Assembly: GCA_013331265.1 (NCBI GenBank)
Contig: DUGS01000117.1
Span: forward strand, 9,706 to 20,055
Reading direction: 5' to 3'
DNA from: Methanosarcina sp.
GTDB taxonomy: Archaea > Halobacteriota > Methanosarcinia > Methanosarcinales > Methanosarcinaceae
DNA length: 10,350 nt
In this document: positions 5,269-10,350 of the stretch, piece after piece
How the letters are laid out: every line of letters begins with the position of its first letter
How positions within the stretch are numbered: the first letter of the stretch is position 1
Position numbers and translations under genes: made by a program
Notes under the pieces: generated by a model
What the model saw: only the letters and a program-made list of their open reading frames with translations
What the model was told of the DNA's origin: nothing
Databases searched by the model: none

Positions 5269-5403
5269 TTACTTCTTTGCACCCTTAGATTGCTTGTTTC
5301 CAGCTTTTGCTTCTTTCTTTCCCGGTGCTGAAGCTTTTGCCTGAGTTTTTCCACATGCGGCTCCAGCCTTCGGGCTGGTTTCAGTTGCAACATTCTTTGT
5401 CAT
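5269..5403 (-). CDS. small Lys/Ala-rich basic protein, 44 residues, function unknown
   Basis: An ATG at 5401-5403 (minus strand) opens 44 codons to TAA at 5269-5271. It is preceded by GAGGTG at 5409-5414, five bases away, one of the best ribosome binding sites in the window. The protein has 11 Lys and 10 Ala, two Glu, no Arg, no Asp and no aromatic residue, with one Cys at position 17. It begins MTKNVATETSPKAG and ends KQSKGAKK. This composition predicts a disordered, strongly basic chain like histone H1 tails or small nucleic-acid-binding proteins; it could bind DNA or RNA. No signal peptide or membrane segment is present. The gene stands alone in a 2.3-kb gene-poor region, divergent from the surface-protein gene. 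The coding call rests on start signals and biased codons, not on homology. Confidence 0.65.
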   Translation of the reverse strand: MTKNVATETSPKAGAACGKTQAKASAPGKKEAKAGNKQSKGAKK

Positions 5404-5458
5404 TAAAACACCTCTTAGTTAATATTTTTATATAAGTATTGAATTATACTGTCCCAAT

Positions 5459-5470
5459 TATATATATTAG
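5459..5470 (-). promoter_or_regulatory. TATA box of the small basic protein gene
   Basis: On the minus strand the run reads CTAATATATATAATTGGG (5453-5470), centred near 5464. It predicts a start near 5438 and a leader of about 35 nt. A nearer TTATATAAA (5428-5436) would leave almost no leader and fits less well with the ribosome binding site. Confidence 0.4.
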
Positions 5471-5608
5471 TTTTGAACCTTAATATTAACTAATTGAAAA
5501 AATTCTTACAGAATAAACTATTAAACTATAAATTAACTTATCAATCTATACAAGGCGGTGCAGTTCACTTTTCTGATTAATTCCTAATTTTTTCATGGAG
5601 TTTTTTTG

Positions 5609-5638
5609 GGATAGGTTCATTCTGGATAGGTTCATTCT
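5609..5638. repeat. 15-bp exact tandem duplication
   Basis: GGATAGGTTCATTCT occurs at 5609-5623 and again at 5624-5638. Confidence 0.9.
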
Positions 5639-6057
5639 GAGATTGGTGTATTGGCGGTGAATGCAGAGATATCAGAAGGGTTATATTATTATACTAAATA
5701 AAAAACTTTATTTTAATCACTCGATTATTAAATCCAACACATTCTATTTATTAATTAATATCTGGATAATTATAATTTCTCCGTAGGTCGTGGTCCTCGC
5801 CTGTTTCAAGGGGATAACGAGATATTTTTATATTTAGATCATAACTGCTTTTTAAGTAGCAGGAAAACATGTAACTCTAAAGCGAGAAAGACAAGAACTT
5901 TATCAATACCTATTGACATGCAGGGTATATATGAAAAATGAGTAAATGACTATCAATTAACACTTTTTACTTATTTTTCTCTATTTTCATATCGATTTTT
6001 TGAAAGAAAGGCAATTATTTATAATTATTATAACTTTTTATCAATATTATTCTAATT

Positions 6058-6073
6058 CAATATATTTATATTG
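6058..6073 (+). promoter_or_regulatory. AT-rich palindrome, probable TATA region of the surface-protein gene
   Basis: CAATATA (6058-6064), TT, TATATTG (6067-6073) is a perfect 7-bp inverted repeat containing a TATA-like core. A start near 6090 would give a leader of about 50 nt before the ATG at 6144. The symmetry could also serve a dimeric regulator. Confidence 0.3.
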
Positions 6074-6143
6074 TTGAATATGTAATTCCTAACTTATTAC
6101 AGGAAGTAACATTTGTATATCTATTTAAATGTTGGGGAATTAT

Positions 6144-9100
6144 ATGAAAAAACTAGCCATCTTAATGGCGGGTATGTTAATATTTATAGCTGCTTCGGGT
6201 ACAGGTACTGCAACTGAAATTATCGTCGAGACAGGAACCTCGATACAGAATGCAGTAAATAGCGCAAGCTCGGGAGATGTAATTATCGTAAAACCCGGGA
6301 CCTATTATGAAAATATAAGGATCATTACACAAAACCTGGTGATCAGGTCGGAGTCAGGTAACCCTCAAGATACCGCGATCACTGCAAAGGATCTGAGAAC
6401 GAATGTTATCACCCTTGAACAGGCAAACAATACCTCAATTAGCGGATTTAAGATAACAGGGTCTGGAGAAGGCTATTCAGGAGTCTACCTGGTTAGATGC
6501 AGTAGCTGCACAATCACCAATAATGACCTTTCTGGCAATTATCAAGGGATATATTTGAGGTACTCGGACTATAACAGTATTCTCAATAATGTCGTCCTTG
6601 GAAAGTATAAGGGGATTTATTTGCAGGACTCAAACTATAACACCTTATCCGGTAACAGGGCGAATTCGAGTACTCCATATGGAATTCATCTCATGCGTTC
6701 TCAGAGGAATACAATTTCAAATAATATTGCAAATTCAAACAATTACGGTATTTTGCTGGAGAATACAAACTACAACAACCTGAACGGAAATATTGCAAAT
6801 TCAAACAGCGGATATGGCTTCTATCTGACAAACTCCAGCAACTGCGAGCTTACCGGCAACACCGCAAGCAGCAACGATAGAGGCATTTACCTGATAAGAT
6901 CAAACTCAAACACAATTTTGGATAATAAGGTCTCGGAAAATATTAACTACGGGATTTTGACCTCGTATTCAAACTATAATACTATCTCCGGAAATACGGC
7001 GAATAAAACCTCCAGAGGCATCCATCTTGATTCCTCTGATGGAAATACAGTCTCAAGCAATACTGTTGCCTCAAATAGTGTTTCCGGCTTATTCATGTGT
7101 GCCGGAAGCGACAGGAACCGTGTTTTCAACAACTACCTGAATAATAACCTTAATGCAGATATCGATAATACAAAAAATACCTGGAACATAACAAGAACTG
7201 CTGGGACGAATATTATAGGGGGGTCCTATATAGGAGGTAATTTCTGGGCAGCTCCAGCAGGAACGGGTTTTTCACAGACAGCACAGGACGCTAATGGAGA
7301 CGGCATTGCAGACAACGAATATGCCGGAAAGAACTTTGTCGACTATCTGCCCCTTGTATCAGCATCCACACCGCAGCAGCCAATTCTTCCTGTTGCAAGT
7401 TTCACAACTAATGTTACCAGCGGGAACGCGCCTCTTGCCGTCCAGTTTACAGACACCTCTCAGTATGCAACCGGCTGGAAGTGGGATTTTGAAAATGACG
7501 GAACAGTAGATTCTAACGTTCAGAACCCGGTCCATGTGTATGCAGTTGCGGGAACCTATACAGTCAGCCTGACTGCAAGCAATGCGAATGGCATAGCTTC
7601 AAAAACTGCTACAATAACGGTTTCAGAGCAGTCTAAACCAGTAGTTCCTGTTGCAAGTTTCACAACTAACGTTACCAGTGGGAATGCGCCTCTTGCCGTC
7701 CAGTTTACAGACACCTCTCAGTATGCAACCGGATGGCAGTGGGATTTTGAAAATGACGGAACAGTAGACTCTAACGTTCAGAACCCGGTCCATGTGTATG
7801 CAGTTGCGGGAACCTATACAGTCAGCCTGACTGCAAGCAATGCAAACGGCATGAATTCTAAGTTTATGACAATAACCGTTAATGCTCCCTCAGCGCCAGT
7901 GACCCCGATTGCAGATTTCACCGCTAACATTACGAGCGGCTATGCACCTCTTGCCGTCCAGTTTACGGATAATTCACAAAACGCAGTTTCATGGAACTGG
8001 GACTTTGACAATGACGGAATCTCTGACTCAGATCTTCAAAACCCTGCTCACGTATACGAAATTCCCGGAATCTATACAGTTAATCTCATTGCAGGTAATC
8101 AGAATGGAACAACTTCAAAAACTGCTACAATAACCGTACTGGAAGCAGAAAACATAAACAACGGTCTTCCTGTTGCAGACTTCAGCATGAATGTCTCTGA
8201 AGGCTATGCTCCTCTGTACGTCCTGTATACTGACCTTTCTCAAAATGCGACCGCAACAGGCTGGGACTTTGATAACGATGGTGTGGCTGAAGTAAGCTCC
8301 CCTACCATAGTTTATGTATATCCATATCCAGGAACTTATACTGTAAACCTTATTGCGACTAATGAAAACGGCACAACGTCAAAAACCGCTACAGTAAATG
8401 TGCTGAAAGAAAACAACTCTGGAGACGGCAGCAGTGGAGGAAGCAAAGGAAGCAGTAGAGGTAGTAGCAGCGGAGGCAGTGGAGGAAGCAGTGGCGGATC
8501 TCCTGAACCTTCAAGGAATGTTGAAGTAAAGGAAATCTCACAGGTCTTCATTACAAATGGAAATGCTGTCAAATTTGATTTGAAGAGGAACGCAACATGC
8601 GTTGTAGATGTGAGTTTCGATTCAAAGAAGACTGCTGGTAAGACCACAACCATTGTTGAGCAGTTAAAAAATAAGTCTGCTCTTGTTTCTTCATTGCCTG
8701 AAGGAGAGGTCTACAAATCATTTAACATATGGGTAGGAAACAGCGGGTTTGCAAGTTCAGAGAATATAGAAAATCCTACTATCTGCTTCAAGGTTGAAAA
8801 GTCCTGGGTTCAGGATGAAAAGATAGACACGAATTCAATAACTCTGAACAGGTACAGCAACAAAACATGGGAACAGCTTCCGGTCAATATGTCAGGTGAA
8901 GATAGCAAGTACCTGTATTTGACATCCAGAGTTCAGGGATTTTCTTTCTTTGCAATAACAGGAAAGACAAATGAACTCTCTGGGGAAAATGTAACTGAAG
9001 TAAAAGCCAAAAATGAAACTGGTTCAGTTGAGGAGAATGGCATTGAAAAAACAGGATCTGAGGTTAAAAAAGAACCCGAACATGCAGAAAATGTGAAAGC

Positions 9101-9170
9101 TCCAGGGCCTGGAATCGCTTTTGGAGTAGCCTGCCTGCTTGCAGTATTCCTGTACATAAGGAAAAAATAA
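6144..9170 (+). CDS. secreted surface protein: NosD-like beta-helix, four PKD domains, PGF-pre-PGF-like domain and C-terminal sorting tail
   Basis: The start at 6144 is chosen over the in-frame ATG at 6129 because GGGGAA (6134-6139) lies four bases before it and the protein then begins with a typical signal peptide, MKKLAILMAGMLIFIAASG. Numbering from there (1,008 residues): ~95-345 are Asn-rich 20-24-residue repeats (NTISGNTAN, GIYL types) of a right-handed parallel beta-helix (NosD/CASH). DANGDGIADNEY (382-393) is a likely Ca2+ loop. PKD domains lie at 416-494, 502-580, 588-666 and 676-754, each with WDF-(E/D)-NDG and YTVxL. A Ser/Gly linker (760-787), a PGF-pre-PGF-like domain (~795-941) and a charged linker follow. 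The end has APGPG (986-990), a ~17-residue hydrophobic segment and RKK, resembling archaeosortase-processed tails. It should be exported and anchored at the S-layer or membrane. Role in adhesion or glycan binding is inferred. Confidence 0.85.
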   Translation: MKKLAILMAGMLIFIAASGTGTATEIIVETGTSIQNAVNSASSGDVIIVKPGTYYENIRIITQNLVIRSESGNPQDTAITAKDLRTNVITLEQANNTSISGFKITGSGEGYSGVYLVRCSSCTITNNDLSGNYQGIYLRYSDYNSILNNVVLGKYKGIYLQDSNYNTLSGNRANSSTPYGIHLMRSQRNTISNNIANSNNYGILLENTNYNNLNGNIANSNSGYGFYLTNSSNCELTGNTASSNDRGIYLIRSNSNTILDNKVSENINYGILTSYSNYNTISGNTANKTSRGIHLDSSDGNTVSSNTVASNSVSGLFMCAGSDRNRVFNNYLNNNLNADIDNTKNTWNITRTAGTNIIGGSYIGGNFWAAPAGTGFSQTAQDANGDGIADNEYAGKNFVDYLPLVSASTPQQPILPVASFTTNVTSGNAPLAVQFTDTSQYATGWKWDFENDGTVDSNVQNPVHVYAVAGTYTVSLTASNANGIASKTATITVSEQSKPVVPVASFTTNVTSGNAPLAVQFTDTSQYATGWQWDFENDGTVDSNVQNPVHVYAVAGTYTVSLTASNANGMNSKFMTITVNAPSAPVTPIADFTANITSGYAPLAVQFTDNSQNAVSWNWDFDNDGISDSDLQNPAHVYEIPGIYTVNLIAGNQNGTTSKTATITVLEAENINNGLPVADFSMNVSEGYAPLYVLYTDLSQNATATGWDFDNDGVAEVSSPTIVYVYPYPGTYTVNLIATNENGTTSKTATVNVLKENNSGDGSSGGSKGSSRGSSSGGSGGSSGGSPEPSRNVEVKEISQVFITNGNAVKFDLKRNATCVVDVSFDSKKTAGKTTTIVEQLKNKSALVSSLPEGEVYKSFNIWVGNSGFASSENIENPTICFKVEKSWVQDEKIDTNSITLNRYSNKTWEQLPVNMSGEDSKYLYLTSRVQGFSFFAITGKTNELSGENVTEVKAKNETGSVEENGIEKTGSEVKKEPEHAENVKAPGPGIAFGVACLLAVFLYIRKK
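7389..7852 (+). repeat. near-identical tandem duplication of the first two PKD domains (258-bp period)
   Basis: 7389-7594 and 7647-7852 differ at 8 of 206 bases. Seven differences are silent and one changes Lys to Gln at the residue after the GW pair. PKD domains 3 and 4 are much more diverged, so domains 1 and 2 were duplicated recently or are kept alike by gene conversion. Confidence 0.9.
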
Positions 9171-9222
9171 ACAGCTAAATGAGAGCACATAAGTAAAGTT
9201 AAAAACTCAGCTGGTTATAAAG

Positions 9223-9270
9223 GGTGAAGGAAATGAACCTTCACCTTATTTTATTTTGATTTTTATTTTT
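9223..9270 (+). terminator. terminator of the surface-protein gene
   Basis: GGTGAAGG (9223-9230) and CCTTCACC (9238-9245) form a perfect 8-bp stem with a 7-nt loop. A T-rich tract follows (9246-9270) with several runs of four or five T. It lies about 50 bases after the stop codon. Confidence 0.75.
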
Positions 9271-9366
9271 GGTAGTGGGGTGAGTCATTGATCAATAAGG
9301 AGAAAATCTTATTCTAGAAAATAAGTAATCATCATCAAGTACAATCTTCCATATGGAGGGACCTTA

Positions 9367-10017
9367 ATAAAGCCCTGGGAAGCCTTTGAAAGATATGCGG
9401 AAGAATACGATGCCTGGTATGAGAAATACAAACCTGCATATGAATCCGAGCTTCTTGCCCTGAAAACATTCATCCCGGAAGATCAGGAAAAGCTTAAAGC
9501 CCTTGAGATCGGGGCTGGAACAGGCAGGTTTGCGGCTTCTCTCGGGCTCGGGTATGGACTTGAACCTGCAAAGGCAATGGCAGATATTGCAGAAAAAAGG
9601 GGCATTCAAATGGTACTCGGGGTTGCCGAGTCCCTTCCTTTCAAAAGACAGAGTTTTGATCTTGTTTTGATCGTAGCTGCATTATCCCTTTTTAAAAATC
9701 CGGTTCAGGCACTCTTTGAGGCTGCATGTGTCCTTAAGCCGGGTGGGAAAATCGTTATAGGAATACTTGATAGAGACAGCCTGCATGGAGATTTTTATGA
9801 GTCAAGGAAAAAAGAAGGCAGGTTTTCTTCCGGGGCTAAATTCCTCTCAACTGCAGAAGTGTCATGCTGGCTTACAAATATCGGATTCGAAGAAATTAAA
9901 GTCTGCCAGACACTTTATATGCAGCCTGAAAAAATAGAACGCATAGAGCTTCCACAAAAAGGGTCCGGGATAGGAAGTTTTGCTGTGATCTCAGCCAGGA
10001 AACAAATGAAAAAGTAA
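9367..10017 (+). CDS. class I SAM-dependent methyltransferase (UbiE/Methyltransf_11-like), frame begins at ATA
   Basis: The 216-residue protein starts at ATA (9367), six bases after a strong GGAGGG (9355-9360). The first in-frame ATG is at 9577 and would remove the SAM-binding loop, so it cannot be the real start. No ATG, GTG or TTG lies in frame between the upstream TAA (9322-9324) and 9577. Motifs: LEIGAGTGRFA (46-56) is motif I, the Glu of GLEPAKAM (64-71) the acidic ribose-binding position, AESLPF (87-92) binds the adenine side, FDLVLIVAALSLF (97-109) is motif II, and VLKPGGKIVIG (122-132) motif III. The N-terminal helix (FERYAEEYDAWYEKYKPAYESELLAL) is the usual lid of this group. Substrate unknown; ubiquinone biosynthesis is not implied. 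The gene stands alone behind the surface-protein terminator. T-rich runs at 10019-10025 and 10043-10049 could end it. Confidence 0.8.
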   Translation: MKPWEAFERYAEEYDAWYEKYKPAYESELLALKTFIPEDQEKLKALEIGAGTGRFAASLGLGYGLEPAKAMADIAEKRGIQMVLGVAESLPFKRQSFDLVLIVAALSLFKNPVQALFEAACVLKPGGKIVIGILDRDSLHGDFYESRKKEGRFSSGAKFLSTAEVSCWLTNIGFEEIKVCQTLYMQPEKIERIELPQKGSGIGSFAVISARKQMKK

Positions 10018-10050
10018 ATTTTTATTGTCTATCTTCTTCTACCTTTTTTA

Positions 10051-10133
10051 TTGCAGAACAGACCGGTCTCCTTCGTCGAGTGTAACAGGAACGACTCATC
10101 ATGACATAAGGCTTTACAGGTTAGAATATCTCT
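10051..10133 (-). repeat. dispersed ~85-bp repeat, copy B (inverted relative to copy A at 525-609)
   Basis: Read on the minus strand it matches copy A: AGAGATATTCTAACC (10119-10133), a 25-nt spacer, then 43 bases of which 33 agree (10051-10093), then an A-run. Here the right block contains the perfect palindrome AGACCGGTCT (10060-10069), absent from copy A. The terminal spacer 10018-10350 holds this repeat, a hairpin and two short tandem duplications; I see no gene. Confidence 0.5.
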
Positions 10134-10176
10134 TATCCCTAAATAGGACTTTAAATTTCACAAGTTCTCTGAAACT

Positions 10177-10195
10177 CCGCCAGCTTGCCTGGCGG
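10177..10195. repeat. 7-bp perfect hairpin CCGCCAG-N5-CTGGCGG
   Basis: CCGCCAG (10177-10183), loop CTTGC, CTGGCGG (10189-10195). Its core is the reverse complement, with one difference, of the hairpin at 692-706. There is no T-run directly after it, so a repeat is likelier than a terminator. Confidence 0.5.
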
Positions 10196-10208
10196 CCCTA
10201 CCCAAAAC

Positions 10209-10242
10209 AAGAATGAAGTTGAAGGAAGAATGAAGTTAAAGG
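10209..10242. repeat. 17-bp tandem duplication
   Basis: AAGAATGAAGTTGAAGG (10209-10225) is followed by the same 17 bases with one change (10226-10242). Confidence 0.85.
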
Positions 10243-10308
10243 AATAAGTGGATAGAAAAATCTGGAAAGCCATAAAATGCTACCAAAGCAGGCGTAGGTC
10301 ACTATTTG

Positions 10309-10344
10309 CCTTTTCACTTCTTTTTACCTTTTCACTTCTTTTTT
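10309..10344. repeat. 18-bp tandem duplication
   Basis: CCTTTTCACTTCTTTTTA (10309-10326) is followed by the same 18 bases with T as the last base (10327-10344). Confidence 0.85.
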
Positions 10345-10350
10345 TGCCTT

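Larger units (their letters stand above)
5404..6143. other. 740-bp AT-rich divergent intergenic region
   Basis: No gene is supported on either strand. It holds the small-protein promoter at its left end, an exact 15-bp tandem duplication (5609-5638), a GC-richer patch at 5782-5821 with CCTCG/CGAG complementarity but no convincing fold, and the probable promoter of the surface-protein gene at its right end. The remainder is A/T-rich with many TATA-like runs, so weak promoters cannot be told from background. Confidence 0.5.

Noticed and set aside
8336..8653. minus-strand ORF opposite the Ser/Gly linker
   Set aside because: It is a low-complexity Leu/Pro shadow of the surface-protein repeat region.
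9577..10017. 146-residue methyltransferase starting at the internal ATG
   Set aside because: It lacks the SAM-binding glycine loop, and the same frame continues upstream with clear family sequence and a GGAGGG site.
10080..10105. C/D box guide RNA on the minus strand (ATGATGA at 10094-10100)
   Set aside because: No D box (CTGA) at a suitable distance and no C'/D' pair was found, and copy A lacks the C box.
10025..10216. 63-codon plus-strand ORF after the methyltransferase
   Set aside because: It crosses the dispersed repeat and the hairpin, has no ribosome binding site and has no protein-like composition.

Overview
The window looks like a chromosomal segment of a Methanosarcina-type methanogenic archaeon. 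This is inferred from gene content and style, not from a database search. The pointers are a NosD-like/PKD surface protein with a PGF-pre-PGF-type module and a C-terminal sorting tail, a radical SAM/SPASM protein of the kind common in methanogens, a Trm5-like methyltransferase, archaeal TATA boxes, GGAGG-type ribosome binding sites and very long AT-rich intergenic regions.

Layout. Positions 1-312 (+) are the C-terminal end of a flavoprotein disulfide reductase. A repeat-rich convergent intergenic region follows. Positions 799-1665 (-) encode a Trm5-like SAM methyltransferase. The next spacer is full of short tandem duplications. Positions 2040-2447 (+) encode a short, probably altered family I pyrophosphatase homologue, and 2701-3840 (+) a radical SAM/SPASM enzyme. 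Positions 3841-6143 are almost gene-free. They hold a structured inverted repeat just behind the SPASM gene, two tandem copies of a roughly 300 bp unit with a nearly identical ~98 nt core (the best candidate for an undescribed RNA), a possible short transcription unit, and an unlisted 44-codon gene for a Lys/Ala-rich basic protein on the minus strand (5269-5403). Positions 6144-9170 (+) encode a ~1,008 residue secreted surface protein: signal peptide, right-handed beta-helix, four PKD domains, Ser/Gly linker, PGF-pre-PGF-like domain and C-terminal anchor. Positions 9367-10017 (+) encode a class I methyltransferase whose reading frame begins at an ATA codon behind a strong ribosome binding site. 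The last 330 bases hold repeats only.

The genes do not form one pathway. Most have their own promoter-like sequence and long spacers, and I see no operon. The main interest lies in the noncoding part: the duplicated conserved RNA-like element, a dispersed repeat found in inverted orientation at both ends of the window, and eight 10-20 bp tandem duplications confined to spacers. In the coding part, note the substituted catalytic positions in the pyrophosphatase-like and Trm5-like proteins, the ATA start and the missed small basic protein.
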